DNA of 64,000 bases from Pseudocercospora fijiensis CIRAD86 (lineage: Eukaryota > Ascomycota > Dothideomycetes > Mycosphaerellales > Mycosphaerellaceae): contig NW_006921535.1 of NCBI RefSeq assembly GCF_000340215.1, positions 3,458,596 to 3,522,595 of the forward strand, read 5' to 3'. Positions 1-10,767 of this stretch are shown here, piece by piece (position 1 is the first letter of the stretch; each line of letters starts with the position of its first letter). Made by a program: the position numbers and the translations under genes. The notes under the pieces are model-generated. The model was not told the origin of the DNA. It searched no databases and saw only the letters and a program-made list of their open reading frames with translations.

Positions 1-84
1 GACGAGCAAATGGGCTACAACTGCTACCTCGACGAACAGCTGCCACAGGCTGCATTTCACACGCGGCCGACGGGTGGACGCTAG
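1..84 (+). CDS. Possible 3' end of an unidentified gene (partial)
   Basis: The window opens in an open frame of 27 codons that ends at a TAG at 82-84. The codons are mixed and polar and look coding, but there is too little to identify a family. After the stop the sequence has no long frame, as expected for a 3' untranslated region. It could be a chance open frame at the window edge. Confidence 0.3.
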   Translation, partial: DEQMGYNCYLDEQLPQAAFHTRPTGGR

Positions 85-1465
85 CCACGGTATGTATATG
101 TACCTAGGGTAACAAGCACGCCTGCTTTTGGCGGAACGGGCCTGTGAGGTATCGCGAGGTAATCAGATATGCCACGATGAGGGATATACACCTTGTTGAG
201 TGACATCCTATGCAGGCCTAAGCTCTTGAGGCGTCGACTCTTCTTGTTTCGTACTGATACCTGCGCGCCACCTTTTATCTCATCTCATAGGGTCGCTGCA
301 TGTCTGGAGATTTGTGTAATCCGGGTACGAGCATAAACGAGGCAGGAATACTGGCTGCCATACTAGGGGGTGCAATGGCGTGGTTGCTTTGAAGGCCATT
401 CAATGCGCTTCAGCATTTCTTCGTCGCTAGAAGGACGGTATTTGCTGTTTCTCCGACAGCCTCATTCAGGCCCTTTCCTGCATCGTGTGTGCTGCTATCA
501 ACTTGACCAGCAGTGTCTTTGCGTCGAGTGAACGCCAACCGCACCAGACTCGAGTCGCTCGGCCCGACCTTTTCACCGATCCTTGCTTGGGCGTGTGCGT
601 CTTCTGATTGCCTACCCAGTAGGAGATGGCATCCCCTTAACGAAGTCCTGGGTTAAGTCCGACGAACTGAAGTGGAGCAAGAATTGCTGTTAAATGCAGC
701 GCACGGCTTAAATCTGATCGTTCCGTGCAATCAGATCACTTACACTAGTCGACATCCCAGTTTTGCCGACGAACGCTCCGAGCGGACGAGTTATTACAGG
801 GGATACGTTAGAAGCCACAATTCCGAACCGCTACCGAGACTCGCAACGTCAGCCAAGATCTGGGCGAGCAGCCCCATAGCCACTCCTCAAACAGACTCTT
901 AAGCATCATTGGTGGCATTAGGCCATTGGCACGCAGCGGAACGTACATCGAGCCATAGAAAGAGCATCGCACACGTGGTTCCGGACCCACCACGATACGA
1001 AATCGTTCATGAATGTGAGGCTGTTCAGCCACAGAAGCATTGGCAGTATCGGTCCGCGGGACCAAGATCCTTGTTCCGAATATGTATACGTCTCAAGACC
1101 AGACGGAGATGCACTTTATATCATTGTACGACGCGTGTGAGCAGTTTGAGTGCGCTCGAATATGGACTGCCGCGGAGCATACATGGCTTGGAGCGTTGCT
1201 TGGCGTTCCAAAGTCCTGCACCTCTTCGAGAGTTATCAGGTTCTCGTTTCCACGGCATTCGTCACTGCGCTGAGAAGCAATGACGGCATGCTCTCACTTG
1301 CAGAAACCCTCTGGGATGAATCTAGGCATAAAGGTAGGAGATGGAACTCAGGAGTGTGCTCTCGAAAGCAGCTCGTATTTGGTTAAAATTCTCCTTCCCC
1401 TAATCTCTATCAGCTAATAGTCACGACCTGTCCTTTCACATACAGCAAGTGGAACGATCTTGACA
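85..1465. other. Intergenic stretch without a recognisable gene
   Basis: Several short open frames (for example around 909-1283 on plus and 808-1065 on minus) overlap each other. None has a recognisable domain or flanking splice signals. The last part probably holds the promoter and leader of the MARVEL gene starting at 1466. Confidence 0.5.
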
Positions 1466-2029
1466 ATGGCGATCAAAGGCGGCGCACTGCGCCTCGTAAT
1501 GATAGCAGCCTACTTCGTCGCCTTCTGCTGTGCATCCATCATCACTGGAGCATTTGCTTGGGTACGCTGGCAGCATTATCTACATCATGAACTACCATCA
1601 CTGACATCTGCACAGTTCACAGCAACCCAATTTGGCACCAGAAATATCGCGACTCTCGCTCTGGCTGCAATCACAATGCTTTACACTTTGACCTGCATGA
1701 TCATTACTTGCTGCACAGCAGGAATATCTTTCTTCGCAGTGGCCAGTCTCATCTTCGACTTCATCTTCCTCTGCGCGATGATCGCCGTAGCGGCTCTGAA
1801 CGGCAGCGGACGGCATGGATGTGACCGCGGATCCAACAATGCCTGGCCAAGAGTCGTCTATCGAGGAAGCGGAATATCTGGTTGCAGACTTTTCGTGGCT
1901 AGTTTTGCCGTCGCAATCATTGCGATCTTCATGTTTGTCGTCACGATTGTGACCCAATCGATCATCCGACGACGAGGAAACAGAAGCAGGACTTATGTTA
2001 GCAAGGGTCTGTGTCCAAACACTGAATAA
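1466..2029 (+). CDS. MARVEL-domain integral membrane protein
   Basis: Intronless 187-residue protein. The first in-frame ATG is at 1466; the open frame runs six bases further upstream only through a TTG, which is unlikely as a fungal start. Four hydrophobic segments lie near residues 9-31, 60-84, 88-112 and 145-167, followed by a short basic tail. The start (MAIKGGALRL) and the spacing of the four segments resemble the fungal MARVEL family, whose members sit in plasma-membrane or vesicle membranes and take part in membrane apposition. A cysteine pair in the last loop (GCDRG and SGCRL) fits a disulphide seen in such proteins. The molecular role is unknown; the family assignment is from pattern recognition only. 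Confidence 0.7.
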   Translation: MAIKGGALRLVMIAAYFVAFCCASIITGAFAWVRWQHYLHHELPSLTSAQFTATQFGTRNIATLALAAITMLYTLTCMIITCCTAGISFFAVASLIFDFIFLCAMIAVAALNGSGRHGCDRGSNNAWPRVVYRGSGISGCRLFVASFAVAIIAIFMFVVTIVTQSIIRRRGNRSRTYVSKGLCPNTE

Positions 2030-2395
2030 ATAGACAAAAAGGCTGACTGGGTCATAGCTTGAACCGTGGAAGAAGAAGAAACCGAGTGGGAAAATGAGTT
2101 GGCTCTCTCTCATAAAGCCTAGCAAGCGGCATTTGGATAACGATTGACATGCATCAGCATACGATCCTGTATAATGACGACAGTCGAAAGCATCACAGCC
2201 CTTGATGAGCGAGGACCTTGAGAACTCGGCATCATTCATCGACCTTTCCCAGCATCCACTCTCATCTCAATCCTCCACCTCTGCCTCAGAGTAACTGCGC
2301 TCAGTCCAGGGCCTTCACTGACTTGCATAAGGTCGCTTAGCATTTTTTGAAGCTTCGCAAATAACAACGCAGCCAGTGGTAAGCACATCAAGCAC
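2030..2395. other. Convergent 3' region between the MARVEL and GST genes
   Basis: No gene is seen. The interval lies between the stop of a plus-strand gene and the stop of a minus-strand gene, so it holds both 3' untranslated regions. No obvious repeat or terminator structure is visible. Confidence 0.5.
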
Positions 2396-3194
2396 TCAGT
2401 CGTCCCTCTCCAACCACTTCGCCACAGCACTCCTATGCCTCCCAAACTTCCCATCAAAACCCTTCAACCTCGCCCACAAATCCCCATCAACATCAACCCT
2501 CTCGCAAAACCTCCAAAAACCCGCAAGCACAAAATCCGCAAATCCAGGCTCCTGATCACCACCCAGCACGAAACTCCCCCCATCATGCGTCCCATTCAGC
2601 AAAGCCGAAATCTCACGTAAACCCTCCTTCGCACCCTCCCAACATTTTTCCACATCAGCCGTCTTTGCAAGTTCAGGTAGAGGCATACCAAACCTCTTAG
2701 CTCGAGTCGTCAAAAAGTATTCTTTACTAGAATCATTCAATATAAGTTCCGGGACACGAGGAATTATGATTGGTGCAAGAGCTTTGTTGACTTTTAGGAC
2801 TGCGGATTGCATTTGATCTGCTTTGTCGAAGGTGAGAGGTGGTGATGGGTAGAGGTTCTCGAGCTCGTGGGCTATGGCGAGGGAATCCATGATGTGTCTG
2901 CCGTCTGGGAGTGCTATGGCGGGGATTGAGTAGGCTGCGTTAGGGTTGAGTGCAGGGTCGTTGGGTGGAATGTTGAGGGATTTGAAAGTTGTTGCGATGT
3001 CTGGGTACTCGACCCATTGGGTTTTGTAGTGGATGTTTTTGTAGTTGAGTACGAGTCGTGCTGTCGTGTATGTGAGCAACTATCTCCGTTTCAAGTGCGA
3101 TGAGTTGTAAGATACTTTTCCAAGGATTGAGAGACCAGGCAGTGGGCTTACTGCCTCGACTTGGAAGGTCGTAGAAGATAATCTCTTTCGACAT
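2396..3194 (-). CDS. Glutathione S-transferase-like protein
   Basis: Two exons on the minus strand: 3116-3194 and 2396-3060, split by a 55-nt intron (GTATCT...ACAG). The join gives 247 residues and restores NPWKTRLVLNYK, typical of the N-terminal thioredoxin-like domain of fungal GSTs. Residues 1-90 form that domain (start MSKEIIFYDLPSRGS, then VEYPDI, and SIPAIALPDGRHIMDSLAIA with the cis-Pro and glutathione-contacting DS). Residues 110-247 form the helical C-terminal domain. Such enzymes conjugate glutathione to electrophiles or act in secondary metabolite pathways; the substrate cannot be read from sequence. Without the splice, the minus frame would begin at a TTG, so the two-exon model is preferred. 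Confidence 0.85.
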
Positions 3195-3465
3195 TGTTGA
3201 GAACTGAAGATGGCTCGGTCTGGGCAGAGCAGTGATGAGTTGCAAGTTGCTGATTTTGCAAACGAGTCTGTTTCTATGAGGTGAAGCTGCGAGGGCTAGT
3301 AAGCTTGGCAGGCACGAGTGGGGCATTTGGGAAGCTGGGAGCTACGGGAGTCGGCAAGGTCATTTCCTTCATTAAGCGTAGCTTGCTATGGCGGTCCTAC
3401 AACTGGGCAGCATGATCGTGATGAATGAGGCGGAGCACGAAGGCCTGCTCGCAATACAAGATCAG

Positions 3466-4014
3466 TCACGGCGGGTTCATGAAGCGCATAAACTCGTCAA
3501 GTTCAGTGTACTCTCCCCCAAGAGGCTCTGAAAGGCGCATACGAGGCTGACGGTATTGTGCGTAGCCCTCGAGGTCCGCCGCGTCTGCCTCGCCCAAATG
3601 TGGCACCGTCGATTTCTCATGCGGGGACAGATTTCGTTGACGAGCACCTAATGGGCTTTTCTTCATCTCCTTGCTCCAATCAAGTACTGTGTCGTTCGAC
3701 CGCAGCATCCTTTTCGGTTGCGGCGGCTTTTCCAGAGACATCATTCGTCCACGGCTGACTACAGGGCTCTTGCTGATCTCCTTGCTCCATTCAAGTATGT
3801 TGTGCTGAGATCTAAGCATCCTCTCATGCTGCAGACCAACAACTCTACCCGGACATGTCACAGCTGTTTCTGTAGTTATGCTCGGCGGTGTCTCGGTTTT
3901 GGGGTGGGAAGGTCCTGGTACGCTGCGTGAAGGTGAAAGTCTTCGTCGACCAAGCGTCCTTCTCAATTTGGCATCCGGGTTCTTCGGCCTTGCTCGTCCC
4001 CGTTTGGCTGAGTC
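3466..4014 (-). CDS. Unknown repeat-bearing ORF; own gene or alternative 3' exon of GCN5
   Basis: This is an open frame on minus ending at 3466. It has no usable ATG at its 5' end; the first internal ATG is about 50 residues in. A strong acceptor with branch point lies just upstream (GCTAAC then ATGACTCAG, acceptor ending at about 4006), so the segment is probably a downstream exon. It opens with a basic AT-hook-like patch (KRGRARPK). It holds two diverged copies of a roughly 45-residue repeat with the core RMLRS....LEWSKE..KSP, and ends in an acidic ELDEFMRF stretch. The nearest donors lie in or just after the last codons of GCN5, and one of them joins in frame. No known family was recognised. 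The 5' structure is uncertain. Confidence 0.4.
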   Translation of the reverse strand, partial: DSAKRGRARPKNPDAKLRRTLGRRRLSPSRSVPGPSHPKTETPPSITTETAVTCPGRVVGLQHERMLRSQHNILEWSKEISKSPVVSRGRMMSLEKPPQPKRMLRSNDTVLDWSKEMKKSPLGARQRNLSPHEKSTVPHLGEADAADLEGYAQYRQPRMRLSEPLGGEYTELDEFMRFMNPP

Positions 4015-4092
4015 ATGTTAGCATCAGTAGACGCTTGAACATTAGAGAGTGAATTAGATGGGTCTGCCAGAGATACCTTTTGGCGGCGGATT

Positions 4093-5370
4093 CTATTCAG
4101 CCGGTCGATTCGTACTCTCAAAGTTTTCTGGTTCAAGGTACGACCACTCGGGAATCTCGCGGACCTTCTTCCACATTTCCTTTTCAAGCTTGTTCGCAGC
4201 CTTTGCATAAGGAGTTGTTTCCGCATTATATCGCTTGCAGTTTCGGACGATGAGCAGAGTGTCTTTGATAAAGTCTTCTACCGTCTCGTACTGATCTCCT
4301 TCAAGCTTCTTCTCCATGGTGCTGAAATCCATGGGCTCTTTGATGACTTCATAATAGTCGTGGACTTCGTCACCATTGACGGGTATGAGGAATGGCCATG
4401 CGGCAGAGCTGCTTTGCAATGCCGAGAGAAGCGTGACGAGAAGACTGTGAGCGGGATTGCGGCGAGGCATTTGGGCGAGCGCGTCCATGTCTGCTGACCA
4501 TCCAGTCGCTTTGATTGCCGAGATCTCGAGAGGATCGATCTCAGGGAGTGGCTGACCTGGTTTCGCCTTCCTCCACGCTGCCGGCGGCTGATGTATTTCG
4601 TAGCTCTTGGAGACAGCGCGAATCTTGGCATGGACAGCTGCTTTCTGCTTCAGCAGCATCCTGCCGGACTCCAGATATCTCACTTTGGGAAGCATCGAAC
4701 ATTGCATTATTGTACCGCCCTCGTAGTCTTTGATGTATCCCATCCACTTCGGTCTGTCGAGCGTAATCTCTTTCGTGAAGCCCTGTTTCTTAAAGTAGCC
4801 GATGGCGTAGTTGTCGGCATAGGTGAGAAAATGCATGACATCGCTCGTGGCTTTGACGTAGTCCTTCAAATGGTTCATCAAATGCGCTCCATATCCCTTG
4901 ACTTGCTGATCGCTGCTGATAGCACAAAAGACGATCTCAGCAAACTGCCTGCCTTTAAACGGGCGGTATGTGATGCCGCCGACCACTTCACCGGGAAGTC
5001 CAGAGCTTTCTGCCAAACTGCCAGGTGGGGGTCGCTTGACGATAGCTATGCTCATATGTGTTCTGTCGTAGACTAATCGGGCAATGTAGTCCTTGGGCAT
5101 CTTTGGCAGCTGCTTCTGGAAGATGCATTTTAGGCCTGTGAGGATGATGAAAGAGGAAGGTTTGTTGTCGTTATTGACGACGTAGAAGGAGATGTCGCCG
5201 TTACGCTCTTCGATGACCGCCGGCTTCTCGGGGTATGCGGCGTGGTTGATGGTGGGCACATGCTCGTCGTCGTCGTTGGGCGGAGGCGAGAGTGATGGCT
5301 TGATGCGCTTCGAGTCGTGACCGTTAATCGAGCCCTCGGCCTTGCGCTTCTCCTCCTTCGCTGCCGCCAT
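4093..5370 (-). CDS. GCN5: Histone acetyltransferase GCN5 (SAGA/ADA catalytic subunit)
   Basis: Intronless 425-residue protein with ATG at 5370. The N-terminal 60 residues are charged and probably disordered. The GNAT acetyltransferase domain spans about residues 75-235: [10 protein letters not shown] holds the catalytic glutamate (E145) and [10 protein letters not shown] (156-165) is the acetyl-CoA binding loop. A linker leads to a bromodomain at about 302-405, with DYY near 340 and the acetyl-lysine-contacting asparagine in KRYNAE (N382). Length and domain order match yeast and filamentous-fungal GCN5, which acetylates histone H3 in the nucleus as part of SAGA. A short insertion ([13 protein letters not shown], residues 116-128) interrupts the usual path into [10 protein letters not shown]; no splice signals remove it cleanly. 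The reading frame past the TAG connects to the ORF at 3466-4014. Confidence 0.95.
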   Translation of the reverse strand: MAAAKEEKRKAEGSINGHDSKRIKPSLSPPPNDDDEHVPTINHAAYPEKPAVIEERNGDISFYVVNNDNKPSSFIILTGLKCIFQKQLPKMPKDYIARLVYDRTHMSIAIVKRPPPGSLAESSGLPGEVVGGITYRPFKGRQFAEIVFCAISSDQQVKGYGAHLMNHLKDYVKATSDVMHFLTYADNYAIGYFKKQGFTKEITLDRPKWMGYIKDYEGGTIMQCSMLPKVRYLESGRMLLKQKAAVHAKIRAVSKSYEIHQPPAAWRKAKPGQPLPEIDPLEISAIKATGWSADMDALAQMPRRNPAHSLLVTLLSALQSSSAAWPFLIPVNGDEVHDYYEVIKEPMDFSTMEKKLEGDQYETVEDFIKDTLLIVRNCKRYNAETTPYAKAANKLEKEMWKKVREIPEWSYLEPENFESTNRPAE

Positions 5371-5638
5371 ACTGTGGAAGCGATGTAGCGAAGCAATGTG
5401 CGCAAAGGGCGGTGGAGTTGTTGTTGCACGAAACGAAGTTGTAGGTAGATCTTAAGTCGCGATGCGAAGGCGGAGGCGGAGTCGGAGGCGGGTCCGGCCG
5501 CGGCGCATGTGAAGCGACGAAGCGTCAAGCTTGGCAGGGCAGTCGCGCAGGTGGCAGGGATACTTCCAACTGTCCAGATTTCCAGGAGCAAGCTCCAACA
5601 GCTACGGACGAATCCATCACCGCCGCCAAAAACACCAA

Positions 5639-5993
5639 ATGTCTGCACAGCAACCACTCCACGCCATCTGGGAGGCATCGGCCAAGCAGCCCTTCATCCC
5701 CAACGTCGGCAAAGACGCTCAATTCCTCGTCGGCTTCGTCCTGCTGCTCGCAGGCTTCGTGCTCTCCAGCTTGTTCGGTCTTAGTATGCAGCGCACACTA
5801 TTCATTCACTTCACTTCTAGTGCGCTGACATGTCATCAGACCTCTCCGCCAAGAACCTTCCAACCCTTGCTGTCCCGGCTTCTCTAGCATTCGGGTGAGT
5901 TCACTGTCTGCCTGCTGTGCTTGCCATACCAGTTCTGACGATTTCAGCTTCGGTGCGGTATATATGATCTGCGCAACGGGTGTCTATGTATAA
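5639..5993 (+). CDS. OST5: Oligosaccharyltransferase subunit OST5
   Basis: Three exons, 5639-5783, 5840-5894 and 5948-5993, with introns GTATGC...TCAG (56 nt) and GTGAGT...TCAG (53 nt). The spliced product is 81 residues with two transmembrane segments (about 27-47 and 58-78) and ends in ATGVYV. Size, topology and the C-terminal GVYV match the Ost5/TMEM258 family, a small ER-membrane subunit of the complex that transfers the dolichol-linked glycan to nascent proteins. The start lies 268 bp from the divergent GCN5 start, so the two probably share a promoter. The family call rests on length, topology and the terminal motif. Confidence 0.8.
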
Positions 5994-6243
5994 AGACTCG
6001 CGACTCCGACATCCAGGCCTTCGCCGATCCACCAACTCGTACGAGACCTACCAGCTCTATCGACCGCGGCGCGCCTCACACAAGTCAACAAGCGCACCAC
6101 GCAAGCCCAAGTTCCATCCGGTCAGATCAACGCTATTCATCTTGGTCTGGAGTCTGACTGCCTTTTTGGTGGCGTTCACTATCACACTATACATCGCACG
6201 CACGCTGCAGAAGAGCTATCAGCCCACCAACGTCATTTCATAG
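5986..6243 (+). CDS. Possible small single-pass membrane protein overlapping the OST5 stop
   Basis: An 85-codon frame starts at an ATG (5986) inside the last codons of OST5 and runs in a different frame. The first 50 residues are rich in Arg, Ser, Tyr and Lys. A clear transmembrane segment follows (about residues 52-73, start TLFILVWSLT), then a short tail. Codon third positions favour C and G as in true genes nearby. It could be a separate small gene read from a downstream ATG, an alternative 3' exon of OST5, or only the OST5 3' untranslated region. No family was recognised. Confidence 0.35.
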   Translation: MYKDSRLRHPGLRRSTNSYETYQLYRPRRASHKSTSAPRKPKFHPVRSTLFILVWSLTAFLVAFTITLYIARTLQKSYQPTNVIS

Positions 6244-6322
6244 GCAAACCTGTGCCTGAAGCTATACCAGGAGAAAGGATACCTCTAGTAAGAGCAAGTG
6301 CTAAGCTCTGCATCATCACATC

Positions 6323-7324
6323 ATGGCTTCTCACTCGCCTCGTTTCACTGCTGTCTCGTCGTCTGCACGCCAAATCTTGCTTCTTCTGCGCTGCATTTCA
6401 TTTGCGAAAAACGCGCATGTTCGTGTCTCTGCCGAAGGTCTCCGCTTTAGCACTGAGGAAGGCAGTGTCATGGAAGCTTTCGTTTTCTTGGAAAAAGCGC
6501 TTTTTACCTCTTACTCCTACAATCCACCTGCTGCCCCCTCATCTCAAGACGATGTCCCTGATCCTCCCATCTTCGAAGTGAACCTGATTTCCCTTCTCGA
6601 AACTCTCAACATCTTCAGTATATCAGATCCGAGCACTTCCAAGCGACCAGGCGAATACGATTCGTTCGCCGCGCATCGTCTCAGCCGCCACGCAGGAATC
6701 AATGCCTTCAGCAATCACGCCCTTGGAGTGACGGGCATCTGCACCATCACTTACAATGGCGAAGGGAGTGCCCTTGGCATCCACATGTCCGAAGCTGGGG
6801 TGACTACAACATGCGACCTTACCACATACGAAGCAGACACGAATGAGGAAATACCATTCAACCGCGACAGCCTGTCTCTCAAGACCATCATGCCTTCCAG
6901 CTGCATGCTTGAGGCCATCACTGAACTCAGCTCTATGAGCCCGACTGATCTGACGATCCAAGCATCACCCAATTCACGTTCCGCAAATCTCTCACTCACA
7001 GCTACTGGAGCACTGGGTTCCGCGACTGTGGACTTGACCACGCACACGGATTCCGATACTCCAATTCTCGAGACGTTCCACTGCCCAGCGAAGACAAGCG
7101 CGAGCTTCAAGTTCAGCTTGATCAAGGCAGCCCAGCGGGCAATGGCTTCAGCAAGCAAGGTCTCGTTGCGACTCGATGAAGACGGCGTACTCAACATGCA
7201 GTACCTGATCGAGATAGACTCTGGTCATGGTGATGGGGTTGCGTTCGTCGACTATCGGGTTGTGCCCCTGGTGGAAGGCGAGGCTGAAGAAGACGACTGC
7301 GGAAGCGACGACTCTGATGTATAG
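6323..7324 (+). CDS. rad1: DNA damage checkpoint clamp subunit Rad1 (9-1-1 complex)
   Basis: Intronless 333-residue protein with ATG at 6323 and TAG at 7322-7324. It matches the Rad1/Rec1/RAD17 family along its length. The N-terminal PCNA-like lobe has ARQILLLLRCISF and residues like VRVSAEGLRF. The C-terminal lobe has ETFHCPAKTSASFKFSLIKAA, then VSLRLDEDGVLNMQYLI and FVDYRVVPL, the conserved closing strands. The tail is acidic (EAEEDDCGSDDSD). Rad1 forms a PCNA-like ring with Rad9 and Hus1 that loads at damaged DNA and activates the ATR-type kinase. The gene ends only 65 bp before the left end of a DNA transposon, which probably follows its 3' untranslated region or interrupts it. Confidence 0.9.
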   Translation: MASHSPRFTAVSSSARQILLLLRCISFAKNAHVRVSAEGLRFSTEEGSVMEAFVFLEKALFTSYSYNPPAAPSSQDDVPDPPIFEVNLISLLETLNIFSISDPSTSKRPGEYDSFAAHRLSRHAGINAFSNHALGVTGICTITYNGEGSALGIHMSEAGVTTTCDLTTYEADTNEEIPFNRDSLSLKTIMPSSCMLEAITELSSMSPTDLTIQASPNSRSANLSLTATGALGSATVDLTTHTDSDTPILETFHCPAKTSASFKFSLIKAAQRAMASASKVSLRLDEDGVLNMQYLIEIDSGHGDGVAFVDYRVVPLVEGEAEEDDCGSDDSDV

Positions 7325-7389
7325 CTTGGAATCGCGAGGCGGGCAGGTGCAAGCGGTGCAGAACATGACAGATTGGGGCTGCGGTATTG

Positions 7390-7431
7390 GGGCGTGACTA
7401 TTCATAAACCTGCCCTGGTTATTCGTAGACC
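7390..7431 (+). repeat. Left terminal inverted repeat of the MULE
   Basis: The first 33 bases are identical to the reverse complement of the right end; the next nine differ at about three places. It lies directly after the 9-bp target duplication at 7381-7389. Confidence 0.9.
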
Positions 7432-8599
7432 GCGGACCGAGAGCCGGCTCCGGCCTCGGTGAGACCATATTGCTAGTAATCCACACTATAGAATATCGCA
7501 ACAGAGGCCTCTAGTGCTCTCGTTAGCGCTAAGTAGAATTATAACGTAAGAAAGAGGAACTAAGTGAATAATAGACATAGAACTAGACAATATAGCTAAT
7601 CCTAACTGTTCTAGGCATACTGCCTGCCTAGCAAATAAGGTTCTACGACCCTCGTATTAACGTATAGCTCCTGCTATACGATCTCAGTATATTCTAGCAT
7701 TACTACTAGCGCTGTAGGTACTAGTAGAGCCCTCGGAGCGGGCGGAGGTCCTTCCTAAGTAGGTAAATAAGTAGATATAGGGTTTCTATCGCACTGCCTA
7801 TGCTTATAACAGCTAGAGTAGCAGTCTACGTTATCTTTAACGCACTTGCACCTCCTGTAGGCCGTTTTATATATGCAGCCCTTGCGTAAACGTTTTCGTA
7901 GTGCTAGTAGCGGTAGAATAGGCCTCCTAGGCTCGGCCTGTCTTATCGCTTCTTACTAGTTAATAGCGGCCTGTCTAGCGGCCTATTTAATTAGCTTAGG
8001 TCTAGTAGCCTTACGCCGAGTCGTACGACTAAGCCGCTTATTAATCCGCTTAAGTAGCTCTAAGGTACGGTAAGTAGTTGTCTCGTTACTATTATAATCG
8101 CTCCGTAGCACTCGCTAGTGCTTCTCGAATATACGAATAGTAAGAATACCGGTTACAGACTCCTTAAGGGCTAGTATCTAGTATATACAATTCAAGCTAT
8201 AGACCCTTCGATAATACTAGGTACAATCTAATAGCCTATAACTATTAGACTTCCGCTTCTCGAGCTCGGCGTATACGAGAGCCCTTCGCTCGGCTACTTT
8301 ACGTAGAGCGAAGGTACTAATATAGCTAACAACTTCAGCGTAGAATAGATCGCTTAAGAACAGTATAGTAGGTTAACTAATCTCGGCTCTAACTATAAGC
8401 CTATAGCGGTCAACTTAGTGCTAGAAGTAGGGCACTATCCTATTAATAAAGCTATAGATATCGTTCTTATAGGTCGTTAACTATGCCTTAATACTAGCGT
8501 AACAACCTTCTACTAGCGAGGTTGTTATATTGCTATAATACCGCGTCCTATTAATCTAGTATTTAATATAGTGTTGTCGATAGACCTACTATATATTAG

Positions 8600-10530
8600 C
8601 TATATAGCTAGCTAGCGATTGCTAGTCTTTATTGTCCGAGTAGTCGCGTGTAGGCTCGCCTTTACTAGCGGCAATCTTGCCGTTCTCGAGGGCCTTCGAG
8701 TTAGTTATAAACGACTTAACCGACGGTAAGTTGATAGCCTTATCAAATAGGTCTATAAAGTCCTGTACGGCTATACTTAATAGCCTACGCCTTATAGTTG
8801 GATCCGGCGGTCTAGTACTAAGGAAGGCCTTCGAATTAGCCTCTACTGCGCGTCTAATATACTAGCGGCAGAGCTATATATATAAATAAGTCTAGTCGCT
8901 TGCTAGCGCCTTTATTAGTGCCTTGTTACGGTTATGGATTATAAGGCGAGGCTCTTTATAGGTGTATTCTGCTAACAACTCCTGCGTGCACTAAATAGCA
9001 ATTAAATACTGCTTAGTCGCCTATCTAGGTATAAAAACTAGTACTAGAGGGAAGGTTTAGTTGAACTAATTGAGTAAGGCAATTATAAGCAATAGCATAC
9101 TATATTCGTTAGTTTTGTAGGTGTAATCTATAACTATAATATCCGGACAATTCTTATAGATGTTAATTATCTTAGGGTGCGAGAAATATAGCTATTCTAG
9201 CCGTTACTTACCGCTTAGTCTAGTACTAATACCCTTCCGTACGAAGTAGTTCTATTATAGGAGGTCCTTAATCGTCTTATCGACTACTAACTTGCTAGCG
9301 AGTCGCAACTTCTTAGCCTTTTGCTAGGCATTTGAGATGTCTCGTAAAGTAGTAGGTATAATAGGCGATTGCTAGTCTCTACTACTAAAACGGAGCTTAA
9401 TAGCGGCCTTAATCTGTCGATTGCTAACGCCTATAGACCTCAACTATAATATAGCCTCGACAATCTCTATCGTACGAGCTCTTCGGCGGTAGTTAGCTAG
9501 TGCTATCGGATAGACTGCTAGATAGTTATAGTTAGAGCTATTCTATAAGACAGACTAGTAGCTATCGTCCGGATTATGCCAATCCTTAGCAGCGAGGGTT
9601 ATAGACTATAAGCAATCGTATAGCTTAGAGTAACCTTCTCGTGTCTTTGCTGTTAGATTAAGCTGCCGCCGTGCCTCTCGTTTGTCTTTTATTGCTTTCC
9701 GCATTGTAGGTGTTAAATACCGCGCGTAGCGGCGTATTATCCGCTAGAGTACGTTGTCCTTATTAAGCTTATAGCCTATCTTCTTCGTCTTAAAGCCCTT
9801 CTCTAAAGCGAAGGTTTCTACGTATTCCTCGGCGGCTATAATGCTGTTAAACATACGGTTTTCGGGGTTCTCGATAGTAGCAAACGAGCCTGCTTAGTAT
9901 TCTTCTGTTTCCGACTTAGACTAGTTACTATATTCGTCGTTGTTACTAAAGATATACGCAGGTTAAGAGGCAGTCTCGATTTCTAAGGGAGGAAGTTATT
10001 CTTACTAACTAACCCCGCTGCCGCCGACTATAATACTACTACTACTACTATTACTAACACTAGTTATAACACTCTTAGCACTAGCGCCGCCCTATCTAGG
10101 ACTAGCCGCCTTACCGACCGCACGAAGCGTAAAGCGTACAGTAGTATACCTAGTAGCGTGCTATACTATTATCTTATCGAGAAACGGCAGTACTAGGTCC
10201 TTAGATACTATAAACTCCTTATCTAGCTCTTTATATAACTAGGGGTCGAGTCCGTCGTATCTAGCCTCTATTTTATACGTCGTAAGGCGGACATAATTAT
10301 CCCTTGCCTACTACGCCGTATTAGACCTCTAATCTATAATAATATTATCTAAATACCGCCGATCTATACTATAAAGGTATTCCGTCGACATTAGGCTACG
10401 GCTACCGTATAGCAACTCTACCTATAGCTTTAAACCTCCTTTATCGCCTTCTTACGGCGGTAGAGCGAAGCCCTAGCGTAGGTCCCTTAACTAGCGCTTT
10501 TTATTATTAAAGAGCGAGGTATTAGTATAT
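8600..10530 (-). pseudogene. Decayed MULE transposase
   Basis: Read on minus around 8890-9170, one frame gives PDIIVIDYTYKTNEYSMLLL followed about 60 residues later by RLIIHNRNKALIKALASD. The first is the MULE DDE block with its first catalytic Asp (D.TYKTN). The second matches the usual TDR..AL block, but its Asp reads Asn, as a G-to-A RIP change would give. In-frame TAG codons sit where Trp or Gln would be expected. The outer boundaries are estimates; the N-terminal part should lie towards 10.5 kb. Confidence 0.75.
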
Positions 10531-10537
10531 TCTTTAT

Positions 10538-10571
<34 letters not shown>
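10538..10571. repeat. (CGG)n trinucleotide repeat
   Basis: About eleven uninterrupted CGG units near the start of the transposase side of the MULE. Pure CGG has no CpA or TpG, so RIP would leave it unchanged, which may explain its survival in an otherwise mutated element. Confidence 0.85.
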
Positions 10572-10616
10572 AGTATTAGCCTATAACTGCGTAGAAGGGC
10601 TCGACATAGCGGCGAC

Positions 10617-10675
10617 AATAAGGTGCTAGCGATAATAAGGTATTAGCGGCAATAAGGTGTTAGCGATAGTAAGGT
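10617..10675. repeat. 17-bp tandem repeat, about 3.5 copies
   Basis: Units of the form AATAAGGTGTTAGCGAT recur three times with single-base differences, followed by a partial copy. It lies subterminally in the MULE, where transposase-binding repeats are often found. Confidence 0.6.
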
Positions 10676-10767
10676 AAGGCGAGAATCCTATAGCAGAGAA
10701 GACGGAGGTAGAATTGGTGAGGTATTACTAACTAATTTGCCTTAGGCTCCTCCGTTGCCGGAGGGCG

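Noticed and set aside
2435..2620. Pro/Lys-rich plus-strand frame
   Set aside because: Antisense to the GST C-terminal exon.
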